Of a DNA stretch of 64,000 nt, positions 24,380 through 35,657 are shown piece after piece. The notes under the pieces are model-generated. The model worked only from the letters and a program-made list of their open reading frames with translations. It did not search any database and was not told the DNA's origin. Position 1 is the stretch's first letter. Every line of letters begins with the position of its first letter. The position numbers and the translations under genes were made by a program. The stretch is from Cryptomeria japonica. Its lineage: Eukaryota; Streptophyta; Pinopsida; Cupressales; Cupressaceae. The stretch covers positions 108,194,406-108,258,405 of the forward strand of contig NC_081415.1 of assembly GCF_030272615.1 (NCBI RefSeq), read 5' to 3'.

Positions 24380-25700
24380 CTACCTTATTACATTGTCCTT
24401 TCTTGTGCTTTATGGTAAAGGTACATGACTACAAATACTCTACCCATTTCATATGCCTATGGTTTAACTTTTCTTGTGAATTAAGAAAGCTAAGAGCTTG
24501 ATTATCAGTGTAAACCACAAATTCCTTAGGTGGAAAATAATGCCTCCACTTACTAAGTGATTGGAAAAGTGCATACAATTCCAAATCATAGGAAGAATAC
24601 CTTTTCTTTGCATCATTGAGTTTCTCACTAAAGAAGGCAACCAGTCTATTGTCTTGACTCAAAACTGCTCCAACTGCTATGTTGCTTGCATCACAGTCAA
24701 TTGTGAAAAGTTTGTCAAAGCTTGGTAGGATAAGTATTGGTTGAGTAGACACCTTTGTCTTCAAGAGTTCAAAACCTCTCTGTGATTCCTTTGTCCATAC
24801 AAACTTGGTTCTTACACCTCCCTTGATTGTCTCAAGCATGGGTGCACATATTTCACTGAACCCTCTGATGAACTTTCTATAAAACTGAGCCAAGCCATGG
24901 AAACTTCTCACTTCACTTGTTGTCCTAAGTGTAGGCCAACTGATTATGGCTTCCACCTTAGAGGTATCCGTCTTCAAATCTCCTCTTAAGACTACAAACC
25001 CAAGGTACACCAATTCCTGTTTCATAAACTCACATTTCTCCAAATTGATGGTTAGTTGTTCATCACATAGTTTACTCAAGACAATTTCTATATGCTTAAG
25101 ATGCTCATCTTTAAACTTGATAAAAATTAAGATGTCATATAAGTAAACAACAACAAATTTACCAATGTAGTCCTTGAGTACTTCATTCATGAGTCTCATG
25201 AATATGCTAGGGGCATTTGTGAGTCCAAATGGCATAACAAGCCATTCATAGAGTCCTTCTGTAGTCTTGAAGGTTGTCTTCCATTCATCACCCTCCTTTA
25301 TTCTGATTTAGTGGTAACCACTCTTAATATCTATCTTAGTGAAGTATTCAGCACCTCCCAAACAATCCATCAAGTCTTCAATTCATGGGATGGGAAATCT
25401 ATATCTGATAGTAATATGGTTTATAGCTCTAAAGTTAGTGCAAAGTCTCCAAGTACCTCCTTTTTTTATAGCCAAAATGGTGGGTACTACACATGGTCTG
25501 ATGCTCTTCCTAATTAGACCATTATCTAGGAGTTCTTGTATTTGCTTAGTTATCTCCTTGTTTTGATTCGGTGTCATCTTATAAGCTACCTTATTGGGTA
25601 AAGAAACTTCGGATAAAATTTCTATTTGATGACTTATAGCATGTTGAGGAGGCAATGTAGCTGGTGTTCCATCACTAATGATGTCCTCAAACTGATTTAG
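24380..25700 (-). pseudogene. Element B reverse transcriptase and RNase H
   Basis: RT begins near 25655 (HAISHQIEIL) and continues through [13 protein letters not shown] at 25235. The catalytic box reads YLYD instead of YLDD, so one metal-binding Asp is lost. RNase H follows ([30 protein letters not shown]). A TAA in the GYH*IRIK motif (about 25302) replaces a Gln conserved in A. A further stop lies at about 24427. Confidence 0.92.
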
Positions 25701-25706
25701 AACTTG

Positions 25707-26237
25707 CTACACTTCTTTAGGAATGACCACCTTCTTCTCCTTGCTGTCCTCTTTTGGCTTCACAATAATGGCAAACCCCACTCCTTCTCCCTCCTTGAGT
25801 GTGTTGATGAACTCTTTCTCACCCACCAACAGCACATTAGAACCTTTGGATCTTCCCTCTACTTGGTCTCCTAAGGATTGAATTTTGTAGGTGGTTCCAT
25901 CCTTTTGGAAGGTATAAGCATTCTTCTCTCCATGATGTATTGCCTTTCTATCAAACTGCCATGGCCTACCTAGGAGTAGGTGGCAAGCATCCATGGGTAA
26001 GATATCACATAAAATTTTGTCCTTATAACCTCCAATGGTGAACTCAACCCAAGTTTGTTCATTTACAAGAACATGTTGCCCCTTGTTGAGCCATGTAACT
26101 CTATAGGGATCACTGTGTGGGATTATTGTCAAATTAAGCTTACTCACCGCTTCCTCTGACACTATGTTGTCTATGGATCCTAAATCCACTACCACTCTAC
26201 ATACCTTTCCCATGATATTACATTTTATTATAAACAA
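25707..26237 (-). pseudogene. Element B protease
   Basis: This is a retropepsin-like domain ending in LLLGRPWQFDRKAIHHG, colinear with the A protease. The active-site triad DSG reads DLG (TCA to TTA), so the enzyme could not work. Flanking stops at both ends coincide with Gln codons in A. Confidence 0.88.
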
Positions 26238-26246
26238 GGATCTCCT

Positions 26247-27992
26247 TTAGTTAGGTTCCTCCTTAACCAATTCTTTTATCAAGACTCTTCTTATCATGAG
26301 ATTCTCTCCAACCTCTGAATCCAAACTTACTTCTAATGCTTTCATGTTTGTTTCATCCTCTTGAGAATAATTTACTCTCCTCTCATCTCCTTTGGATGAA
26401 GAAGACTTCTCAGGGCATCTATAGGCCAGGTGTCCAAATTGATGGCAGTTGTAGCACTTCATGGTGGCAAAATAGGACCCTCTTCCTGATCCACTAGACC
26501 TTCCTCTACTAGAGTTGCTAGATCCCCTTCCTTTATAGCTTCTCTTGCTATTGGAATCCCCACTTTTCTCAACCAACTTAGATTCCCCTTGGGATCTTTA
26601 ATCTACACTTCTTCCACCAAAACTAGCTCTCTGACCTCTGCCATCTCTTCCCCTACCTCTACCTCTGTTGCTTTGTTCTTGTTTCTTCTTACTCTTTTCC
26701 TCCACTCTTAGTGCCAACTGATAGCACTTGTGCATGGTTTTGGGGCATAACAAGCTTAATTCCTCTTAAATATTCCATCTCAAGCCATTCAAGTATCTTG
26801 CTACCTTGATGTTCTCATCCTCTACTACCTTGGATCTCAGACACAACTTCTAAAATTCCTCAATATAGCTACTCATATCCAAGTCTCTTTGCCTCAATTT
26901 TTTTCTCCTCTCACCTCCTTGGGATGAAGAAGACTTCTCAGGGCATCTATAGTTAGGGTGTTCAAGTTGATGGTAGTTGTAGCACTTTATGGTGGAAAAA
27001 TAGGACCCTCTTCCTGATCCACTAGACCTTCCTCTACTAGAGTTGCTAGATCCCCTTCCTCTATAGCTGCTCTTTCTATTGGAATCCCCACTTTGCTCAA
27101 CCAACTTGGATTCCCCTTGGGATATTTGATCTACACTTCTTCCACCAAAACTACCTCTCTGACCTCTGCCATCTCTTCCCCTACCTCTGCCTCTGTTGCT
27201 TTGTTCTTGTTTCTTCTTGCTCTTTTCCTCCACTCTTAGTGCCAACTGATAGCACTTGTGCACGATGTTGGGGCATAACAATAAATTCAAGTATCTGGCT
27301 ACCTTGATGTTCTCATCCTCTACTACCTTGGATCTCAGACACAACTTCTGAAATTCCTCAGTATAGCTACTCACATCCAAGTCTCTTTGCCTCAAGTTTT
27401 GTCTCCTCTTGTGTAACTGGATTTCATAATCTTAAGTGATGTATGCCTCTTTCACCTTGGCTAACATGCCCTTCCAAGTAGCTATGGGGTTCTTTCCCTC
27501 TTTTTGCCTCTCTTCTTGGATAAATTCCAACCAAGTCAATGTTGCCCCTCTCAATCTAGACTTGGCCACCTTCACCTCTTGTGCATCACTAATTCCATCA
27601 AATTCAAAGTGATTCTCCAATCTTGCTATCCATTCCAAGACTACCTCTGGTTCCATTTTTCCACAAAAAAGTGGCACTCCTTCTAGGGATTTCCCTCCTA
27701 AGGCTTTAATTTCTTTAAGGAAATTTTCTTTAGGTATAATACGGTCTAATTCAGGAGTCCTATCCTCTTCTATGACTTCTTTGCCTTTCCTTTCATTGAC
27801 CGTAATTGTCACTTTCTTAGTTTTGTCTTCAATTGTGTCTAGTTTGCTCTCCAATTGTAATAATCTTTCTCTGAGTAGACTATTTTCTTCTTCTTGGCCT
27901 TCTACCTTCTTTTCAAGCTTTGGATTGGTCACCATCCTTAAACTATTCTCTCCTACCAATTCTGTGTCTGTCATATGCTGGCTTCTTCCCAA
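26247..27992 (-). pseudogene. Element B gag, with internally duplicated nucleocapsid region
   Basis: Gag starts at about 27992 (MGRSQHMTDTELVG) with a coiled coil and the gag core (GGKSLEGVPLFCGK, TWLEFIQEER). The region from the gag C-terminus to the zinc knuckle occurs twice in tandem (about 26905-27415 and 26378-26904). The copy nearer the protease keeps the knuckle CYNCHQFGHLAYRC. The copy nearer the N-terminus reads CYNYHQLEHPNYRC, having lost the second cysteine and the glycine. Stops (near 27433 and 26601) interrupt the frame. Confidence 0.9.
26378..27415 (-). repeat. ~524-bp tandem duplication inside B gag
   Basis: Plus-strand CTCCTCTCA(T/C)CTCCTT.GGATGAAG occurs at 26378 and 26902. 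Homology continues for the full period, ending with GTCTCTTTGCCTCAA at about 26881 and 27385. The copies have diverged by substitutions and small indels, so the duplication is not recent. Confidence 0.88.
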
Positions 27993-27997
27993 ATCTT

Positions 27998-28013
27998 GGT
28001 TGGTCTAATACCA
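27998..28013 (-). other. Primer-binding site of element B
   Basis: The minus strand reads TGGTATTAGACC next to the LTR end CCCCATCA. It matches the initiator-Met PBS (TGGTATCAGAGC) except for a C-to-T and a G-to-C change. Confidence 0.8.
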
Positions 28014-28016
28014 CTA

Positions 28017-29568
28017 TGATGGGGAGGTTACTCAAAGAGAGCTCACACCTTGTTTAAGGGCAGCCAGATGTTGTCCTAGTGGGCTTCATGCTTTGTTCAT
28101 ATTTTCTTCAAAACAATTTGGACACCTAAGCTCCCTAGGAGTGCTCCCAATCCAGATGTGCTCCTTGATTGCTCAAGCATGGTTGAGATTCACCAGGGTA
28201 AACACAACCTTCTACTCTAAAACTCCTCACAAGTTCTTACAGGGGTTGTATCAGGTGTTTGTGAAGTTTTCCTAAGTCAATCAGTTGGTTTTGAATGAGG
28301 GTTTCATTCCTTTTCCCATCACTCCTTCCTTTTCCTACTTTCTAGGCCTAATAGCCCTAGAACCCCAATTAGCCCTACCAAACCAGTTTTTGTGAATTTT
28401 CTCCCAACTTCTCCAAAGACTCACACAAACTCTTTTCTGATCAGGATACGCTTTTGGAATTACTTTCCAACTTTTAAATTTAGGAAGCTAATTCTGATCG
28501 TACATGTACGAAACCTGGGAAATGCTTGTTTTTGGTGGTTTTGGGCTTATTTTGGTCTTTTTCTGAGGTTTAGGTATCTTCCTTGATCTGCCACACCTCC
28601 AAATTCACACATATGTTCTTTCACACATCACTTGTTCATCCCAAACACTCTGCAACTCCAACCCTACTCTTTCCTGCAAACACTTGCATAATCTCATTCA
28701 TTTCCTAACCGGGCTATGATTGAGCTTGCCTAGGAAATGATGCTCATTGGCCTTTCAATGACCTCCAAATTAAAATAAAATTTATATACACTGCACAAAG
28801 GTTCCATGGCTTGAGTGCCAAGGGTTATTGCGAAGAACTCAAAGGACTTCAAGCTGGAACCATGTCTGGGCCTCTCAAACCCTTACTCAAGCCGAGAGCT
28901 TACAAAATGAGAAACTCAATTTAAACCTACAAATAAACTAATAAAATTTCTTCTTGAGCACTACAAGAACATGAATAAAATAATAAGCAAGGTACAACAA
29001 TGCAGTCAATCCATTAAGTATGAATTGTTGCTCTAATTCTTGACAAAATGCAATGTAAAACTTCAAAATTGGTCTCAAAATATATTCCAATCTAATCCAA
29101 GCATTGAAAAACCTCATTAAATTGATTCTCAAATATTTTATATTCCATTTGTGGCTTAACTAACTCTCCATCAGTTCCCTAACTAACCTTTTGCACCAAA
29201 AATGCAAAAGGTTGCTCAACGTTGCAAAAAGTTGTCAAGCAACTTTGACAATTTTTGCCTTACATGCTTAATTTTCTCCTCCAAACCATCTAAGATGACT
29301 AAGACCATTACATTGACATGTCTCAATTCCAAACAAGGCTATTCAAGGCATTTTTCCTCAAAATGCAAGATTTTGCCATTTTAGGCTTACAAGGGCTTAC
29401 AAGCCAAAATTGAGAAAATGCATTACCCTAAGGACTTTCAACCTACCAAAGCACTACAAAACATGAAGAGACCTAAGAGAAGACTCTTATTCACCACTCC
29501 AAACCAACCTATAAACAAACACACCAAAATATAAAAAATTGGACTCAAAACTAGGTGCTCCTGCACCA
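28017..29568 (-). mobile_element. 5' LTR of element B
   Basis: This 1,552-bp LTR is uninterrupted and serves as the reference for reconstructing the split 3' LTR. It ends exactly at the second ATAAG target duplication (29569-29573). Confidence 0.92.
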
Positions 29569-29623
29569 ATAAGGACCCAAAATAGATAAAGAAAATGATG
29601 GAAGAATAGTTTTGGAAAGATGT

Positions 29624-30259
29624 TTAGATAGATAGTTGAAAGAAGTTCAAAGATGTGTGCCTTTGTTGATATTTATTATGGATCATTTGAGATGATTGAC
29701 TAGTGGATGGAGGGAAGTAAGTTCCCAAGATGGATGGAAGGGATGGAGAATTTGACTTTGGAATGAAAGGACCTAAGATAGATTTGGAGGATGAAGAGTT
29801 TGACTTTGGAATGAGAGGACCTAAAATGGATTTGGACGATGAAGAGTTTGACTTTGGAATGAAAGGGCCTAAAATGGATTTAGAGGATGAAAGCTTTGAC
29901 TTTGGAATGAAAGGACCTAAAATGGATTTGGAGGATGAAAGGACTCCTTGATCTTGATCTTGACTTGGAGTAGGATCATTTGAGTTTGTGCTTTTCTCTT
30001 GATTTTGAATTAGATTAGTGATGGAGATGGAAGGGATATCATGCTCTTTCTTAGAAGGTAGATGTTGAATGGGACTCTTCTCTTGAGATAAAATGGGATC
30101 ATTATGGATGGAATACCAAAATCTTAGGGGATCATCATAAGATTCTTGATAGGTGGGATCTTGATAAAAAATGGAACTAGATTGGAGAGCCATCATATCT
30201 TGATCTTGATTTAGGCTAGGACTCATTTCCTTTGAATGAGCTTCTTCTTTTGCAAGCAA
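29624..30259 (-). CDS. Repeat-rich ORF near the 5' end of element C
   Basis: This 211-codon ORF is in element C's sense orientation, shortly after its PBS. I do not recognise a domain. The first ~100 residues are polar (Gln, Asp, Ser, Pro-rich). Then come about five tandem 16-residue units with core SSSKSILGPFIPKSN, then a short tail. There is no zinc knuckle and no transmembrane segment. The opposite strand is also open across the repeats, as expected for a 48-bp repeat without stops. It may be a remnant of a gag-like or accessory ORF, or a fortuitous ORF in a satellite. Confidence 0.4.
   Translation of the reverse strand: MLAKEEAHSKEMSPSLNQDQDMMALQSSSIFYQDPTYQESYDDPLRFWYSIHNDPILSQEKSPIQHLPSKKEHDIPSISITNLIQNQEKSTNSNDPTPSQDQDQGVLSSSKSILGPFIPKSKLSSSKSILGPFIPKSNSSSSKSILGPLIPKSNSSSSKSILGPFIPKSNSPSLPSILGTYFPPSTSQSSQMIHNKYQQRHTSLNFFQLSI
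29730..29945 (-). repeat. 48-bp tandem repeat, about 4.5 copies
   Basis: The unit contains GAGTTTGACTTTGGAATGA, then AAGGACCTAAAATGGATTTG, then GAGGATGAA. Copies start near 29745, 29793, 29841 and 29889. The 48-bp period is a multiple of three, and substitutions keep both strands open. Confidence 0.9.
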
Positions 30260-30284
30260 TAAGGGATGGTCATGTGAGTGATCA

Positions 30285-30536
30285 AAGTGTTGGTGTTGTT
30301 GGTTGATATGGATACTTCATTTTGATACTCAATCTTACTAGTCAAGTAGAGGTTTAGTTTGATTCACCCCCATGACAAAGTATGTCAAATAAAATGGATC
30401 CAGTTTCACGAAATAGAAACTAATTTTGACAACTTGAGTACCTAACTAGGTATTGGTTTTAATAAGATAGTCCAAGAGTTGATGTTGATGGTTGATATGG
30501 ATACTTTGTTTCGATACTCAAGCCTACTTGTCAATG
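30285..30536. repeat. Direct repeat of ~60 bp in the C leader
   Basis: A block with GTTGATATGGATACTT...GATACTCAA.CCTACTTGTCA-like sequence occurs at about 30285-30350 and again at 30474-30536, separated by ~125 bp. It lies between the PBS and the repeat-rich ORF of element C. Confidence 0.75.
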
Positions 30537-30654
30537 CCCATACGAAAAAATGGGAGGTTCCTGTACAACAAAACAAAACTCTCGTTTAAAACTTGTATGA
30601 ACTTGCATGGACCTATAGAAAAATTGTTAGAAAAATTGGATTTTAGGGGTCTAT

Positions 30655-30672
30655 CCCCACGGTGGGTGCCAA
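30655..30672 (-). other. Primer-binding site of element C
   Basis: The minus strand reads TTGGCACCCACCGTGGGG a few bases after the LTR end ...GCCACACA. Element H has the almost identical TTGGCACCCACCATGGGG in the same position (40264-40281), which supports the assignment. I do not assign the primer tRNA. Confidence 0.7.
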
Positions 30673-30676
30673 TTTA

Positions 30677-32239
30677 TGTGTGGCTGAAAATGTGGTCTTC
30701 AACCTACAAGAAGGAAAACACTTCAAACACACCAATGAAATATTGCGTTAGATTGTTAGAAATAAAAATATAAGAAATGAGTTAAAACTTTCTAAAATCA
30801 CCTCATTGCCTTCTATCCCTGAGTATCTTTGGATTCAAGTTGGCCCTCACTTGGGAGAGTAGCCTGATCCTCTAGATGTCAACCTAAGGAACGAGTTATG
30901 AAGATGCAACTAGAATCTAAATGGATGCAACTAAAATTCTATTAAAAATACTAAGATGAAGGGATGAAGATAAAGGATGCAAGCTAGATTATTAGGATGC
31001 AAATATGAGTTCCAAATTGAAAGCTAAGGATGCTATGTGATTTAATTAAGCTAATATGAGGATGCCATACTTGTAAAAGAAATTAATTAAGCTAAAAGAT
31101 GAACTATGATTAGTCTAAATGCTATGAGATGGATGCTTGATGCTAATGCTTGGATGCTTGAAGATGACTTTGATGCTTGGTGATGAGAAAGAGAGCTCCT
31201 TAACTTGAAATGTGACTATAATTTTGATGCACAAAATACTTGATGAATTGGGAGAGAAATGAGCTCTATTTATCGGGAAATTGGAGAAATGGATAGTTGA
31301 GATTGAATAATCTCAACAAGGGCTAGGATTGAAAGTTATCAATCCATGGGAGGAATTCAATCCAATCCCAAGTTGACAAATGTCACCTTGAGATGGCTTG
31401 AGGGGATGCTAAGAAAGCATTAGATGCTAATTAAGCATTAGGGAAGGCTTCAAGGGGTGACATCATTGGATAATTCTTTTATCCAAGGAAGTAGGCTATT
31501 ACCCAAGAGGTAAACTCTTGTGCAACATGGAAAATGGTCAAAGGGACAACCATGATGGCTAAGGGGTGTGGGATTGCAAGAGGCATTAAATGCCTTGGGA
31601 AGGCTTTTGTAAGGTTACTTGACCAAAGAGGGAAACCTATAGTGGTTTTGTCATAGCCTTACAAACTTGGAATACTCAATAAGTTAACTTGTTGAAAAAG
31701 GTAGAGTCTTCCACACATTTGGAAGAATTTCCCCATTTTTAGGGAAATGACTTCCCTCAATTTAGGGATGCGACAAGATTAAGGGATAAAACATGATTAG
31801 GAAGGGATTAAAAGACTTCTAGAAGGGGATTTAGAAGAATAATGGAAAATGTAGGATTTTGCAAGTGGGTGAGGGAAAATAGGAATTTTTGGTAAATAAA
31901 ATGATTTAATTTAGCCAAAAGGGATGCAACTTGCATTTGTAGGATTTTGCAAGTGGGGCTACTATTCACAAATAAATATGGATTTATTTATTTGTAAAGG
32001 GGATTTTTAATTAAATGTGAATTTAATCAAAAGGGGAAAAGGGATTTTAATTAAATAAATAGAATTTATTCAATTAAATGGCTAAGGCTACTTAATTGAA
32101 GAATAGGCTAGGCTAGAAGAATAGGATTGAATCAAATGTTTAATTTGATTAATGGGATAATTAGAGGAATAAGGATATTAATTAAACCTTAATTTAATTA
32201 ATTGGAGGAATTAGAAATGAATAAAATTTACTTAATTAA
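30677..32239 (-). mobile_element. 5' LTR of element C
   Basis: Colinear with 7258-8510. On the minus strand it lacks about the first 30 bp (homology stops at ACTTAATT near 32237), so the outer terminus TGTAGACACC and the outer target duplication are lost. It keeps the 3' end that the other LTR has lost. Confidence 0.82.
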
Positions 32240-33054
32240 TTTTTAGCCGAGAGGAGTATTAGGCTCACAGATAGATGTAAGATTCTTCATCAATAAAAAC
32301 AAAACTCATTTAAGTTGGCATGCATTTGGTCATCAACCAATTTGTCAATTAAAAAAAAACATTATCTATATTCAGAGGCATAATTATTAGTCAATTTAAT
32401 TTCTAAAATATTTTTAAGAAGATTAGAAACTTGTCATAATTGAAATAATAGGATATAATTATTTTTTATTTTTTTAAAATATTTTACTATGAATTATTTT
32501 AAATATTTTCTATTTTTAATATGAATTTAAAACTTGTCATAATATATAAAATTAAATATTTTGACATTTATTATAAGTAAATTAGTAAATATTTAATAGT
32601 ATATAATTATTTTTATTTTTAAAAATATTATACTATGAAATTTTAAAATAGTTTCTATTTTTCTATATGAATTTAAAAACTTGTCATAATATATAAAATT
32701 TAAGATTTTGACATTTATTATTAGTAGATTAGTAATTATTAATTGATATATATATGTGTGTGTGAGAGAGAGTGATTGTATAATGTTTAAATATACTTAA
32801 ATAAGATTGATTTAGATAATTAAAATGAAATTGATTTAAATAAATAAAATATTTTATTTAGTTTCCTTTAGTTTAATTTTTAGTTCAACTTACATTTAGT
32901 CCAATAGGCTTTCAATTTATAAATATTGTAAGTTTTCCATAATAGCCAATCAACTTATACATGAATTTTTATTTTATTAATTAATCAAATTATACTAAGT
33001 TCAGCAATATTACACTAAACTAATTAAAATTCAAGAATTGTTTAAGAATTAAAA
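32240..33054. other. AT-rich spacer with a tandem ~190-bp repeat
   Basis: No gene is visible. A unit with AACTTGTCATAATAT, AAATATTTTACTATGAA and TTTTGACATTTATTAT occurs at about 32395-32580 and 32581-32740, and again beyond the LINE at about 35800-35995. A short TG/GA microsatellite sits at about 32750-32772. The rest is AT-rich without recognisable features. Confidence 0.65.
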
Positions 33055-33069
33055 AATTAAAGTAAATAA
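33055..33069. repeat. Target duplication of the LINE (left copy)
   Basis: AATTAAAGTAAATAA is repeated exactly at 35643-35657, the other side of the LINE. A 15-bp duplication plus a poly(A) end is the hallmark of target-primed reverse transcription. Confidence 0.92.
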
Positions 33070-35642
33070 CTTTTTTTTTTTTTTGATAAAAGTGGATAGA
33101 ACCACCGAACTATATTAATTTTTTAAAAAAAATTTACAGTGTCTGGCTCAAAAAGCACTGAAGGGAAAGAACCAGTAAGAAAACTCTTTAGTATTTCTTA
33201 AGTAACACAAGCCTATTCTACCCAATACCAAATACCCATTGGCATAGTACATCAAAAAACCCATCCCAATTACATAAGCCGCATTAGAAATAAAGGAAGC
33301 TGCCAACAGAAGCATATAGAAGGAAGATTAAAGTATGATCACCGAAGGATGCATATCCATTGCTACCAAAAACACCAGTTTGAACCACCCCTGTCTATGA
33401 AACACAATTCTCCAAACCACTGGTTAGAATGATACCACATAGCAGAAAGGAAACCATAATCAGAGACCCTGTCAAAATAAACATTGTGATCAAGCATAGC
33501 AGAACCCACACCAAAGAAAAGCCACACCAAATAAGGAGGTTGATGAAGACTACAACTATGCCCTTCTTTTCTTCAAATATTCCAAAACTAAGGAAGGGAT
33601 CTCATCCACACTTATCTCCCGTATATTAGCATCACTATCAATGGCTAAGTTAGCCAAGAAATCTGCAATCTTATTCACTTCCCTATAACAGTGGGAAATC
33701 AAGAAGGAATCAAAAAAATCTTTTTTTTGTAAAATATGATCAAGTATATATTGTAATTGCCAACAATTTGACTTCTTTTTCATGACGCTTTGAATAATAA
33801 CCATAGAATCACCCTCAATTATCAAGTCCTTAATTCCCAAAGCAAAGGACAAAGCAAATAATTCTGCACAATTGTTAGACTTGAAACCAATCACATGACA
33901 ATGAACCTGAATAAATCTTACCTTATGATCATAAATTACCATACCTGCCCCTGCTAGGCCAAGGTTCCCACAAGAAGTACCATCAAAATTCAATTTAAAG
34001 TGTCCTTGCAGAGGAGGTTTCCAGCAAGCGAAATTTCTCTTACTTATAGCATTTGTCTTATTTAAAATAGATTCATGAGAAGGTAAGACTGATAACATTC
34101 TCCAAACTCGAGTTACCCTACCATCCCAATGAGAAAAAGAGGTAAGGGTTTCCAAATTCTTATAGATAAAAGACAAAGCAACTTCAGAGATGGAAGATTC
34201 AATCCTCAGTAAAACCTTAGCCAAGGAAGAACTTGTTTGTTTAAAAATCCTATTATCATGCTCTAACCAAATATTCCAAAACACAATAGATGGAGAAATA
34301 ATCCAAAGACATGCATAGAAAGATGAGGCAAACAAGAGAGGCCAGGCTCTAAAGTGGGAAAGGAGATCCTTACCAATAACAAAGGATAGATTAAGCTTTT
34401 TAAACAATCACTGCCAGCAAGCATAGGCAAAATTACAGTGAAGAAATAAGTGTGCAGAGGATTCTAGATTTTTATTACAAAAGACACAAGAAAATACTAC
34501 AGTAATACCCAACCTGTCCAACCTCATTCCTGTAAGGACCCTATCCTGCACTGCTAACCAAGCAAAAGTACTAGCCTTTGGGATTAAAGGCATATGCCAA
34601 AATAGCTTGTATGGCCAAGTAGATAAATCTTTAGCAACCAAGAGAGAATTATAGCCATCCTTAACTGTGTACTTACCAGAGATATTCCTTATCCAAATAA
34701 AATCATCATCAGCATCAGAAAGAATTATTACTCTCTCCCCCAACATCTTTTCATATTCCAATTTCACATTTTGATCAATATCTAAAAACTCAATTGATTT
34801 CCATTTTGCAACCTTAGGATTCCCACTATACTCAATTTCAAAATAATTAGCCACAAAGACACCCCAAAGGGAAGAAAGAGTGGAAATTAAAGGAGACCGA
34901 TCCCTCGAGTTCACTAGAGGGGGATGTCCATTCCAAACTTCCTCCCAAAACCTGACCTTTCTACCATTATGAACAATCCATGAGAGATGAGGCAAAATCA
35001 CTGATCTACATTTACATAGAAAATTCCAAATAGCTGAACCAGACGGTAAATTAGAAACTTGAAAAACATACTCTCTTGGTCCATTATTTAAATATTTAGC
35101 AAACATAATTTGTACCCAAAAGGAGAATGGTCTCTCATACAATTTCTAAACCAACTTAGCACCTAAGGCTAAATTCTGACTTTCCAGACTCTTAATGCCT
35201 ATGCCCCCAAGGTTTTTAGGCAAACAAACTTTATCCCATGCTACCAGAGGGAGTTTCTTCTTACCATCTTTATTACTACTCCAAAGGAAGGACCTAAGAG
35301 TATCTTGCAAACTAACAAAAGCCACTTTTAGAGACTGCAAAACAGACATGAGATAAATAGGAACAACATTTCAGACAAACTTAATAAGAACAATCTTACC
35401 AGCCAAAGATAACCATATATGATTCCAGGATAGGATCCTTCTAGAGATAACTGAAATGATCTTATCCCAAAACTCAACTCTATCCTACTTAATGAAGACA
35501 TGTATACCAAGATAAGAACAAGGAAGATTTCCAGATGCAAATCCCCAAAAAATCTTCAATCTATCCTAAACCAATTGTGAAGCATGAAGGAAAAAAATCT
35601 TTGACTTACCAACATTGACTCACTGACCAGCAAAGGATGCAT
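33070..35642 (-). mobile_element. 5'-truncated LINE retrotransposon
   Basis: This 2.57-kb minus-strand element has its poly(A) tail at 33071-33084 (T run on the plus strand) and a perfect 15-bp target duplication. It retains the C-terminal part of ORF2: the end of RT, the zf-RVT region and an RNase H. The endonuclease and catalytic RT core are missing because of 5' truncation. Confidence 0.92.
33556..35540 (-). pseudogene. LINE ORF2 C-terminus (RT end, zf-RVT, RNase H)
   Basis: In minus-strand order there is an RT thumb-like part (LWSSNKDGKKKLPLVAW, 35350-35146). The zinc-binding reverse transcriptase region follows (KYTVKDGYNSLL...AWLAVQDRVLTGMRLDRLG with CVFCN..HLFLHC, 35142-34408). Last comes a plant-LINE RNase H (LNFDGTSCGNLGLAGAGMV, ALSFALGIKDLIIEGDS, REVNKIADFLANLA, ending 33556). 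A stop separates the last two blocks (about 34405). Plant L1-type lineages often carry this RNase H. Confidence 0.9.
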
Positions 35643-35657
35643 AATTAAAGTAAATAA

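Larger units (their letters stand above)
13317..29568 (-). mobile_element. Element B: Ty3/gypsy chromovirus, split by element A
   Basis: B is a full-length, minus-strand element of about 8.3 kb once A is removed. It has a 5' LTR at 28017-29568, a PBS at 27998-28013, gag, protease, RT, RNase H, integrase with C-terminal chromodomain, a PPT at 22836-22848, and a 3' LTR at 21339-22835 plus 13317-13386. Domain order PR-RT-RH-IN and the chromodomain place it in the chromovirus branch of Metaviridae. Many stops, a lost protease serine and a lost RT aspartate make it inactive. It is related to A but clearly a different copy or family. Confidence 0.9.
7258..32239 (-). mobile_element. Element C: non-autonomous LTR retrotransposon, split by element B
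   Basis: C consists of a 3' LTR (7258-8532), an internal domain in two parts (8533-13316 and 29569-30676), and a 5' LTR (30677-32239). The parts are separated by element B, whose ATAAG target duplication marks the break. A PBS-like TTGGCACCCACCGTGGGG sits next to the 5' LTR and a PPT next to the 3' LTR. The ~5.9-kb internal domain has no protease, RT, RNase H or integrase. The only candidate protein is a repeat-rich ORF at 29624-30259. Size and lack of pol fit a large retrotransposon derivative (LARD). Its 3' domain is homologous to that of the Tat-type element D, the likely source of the machinery it would need. Confidence 0.75.

Noticed and set aside
29730-29951. Plus-strand 73-codon ORF with (E/D)EFDFGM.GPKMDL repeats
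   Set aside because: It is the opposite strand of the 48-bp repeat. The minus-strand frame is longer and matches the orientation of element C, though neither is proven to be expressed.
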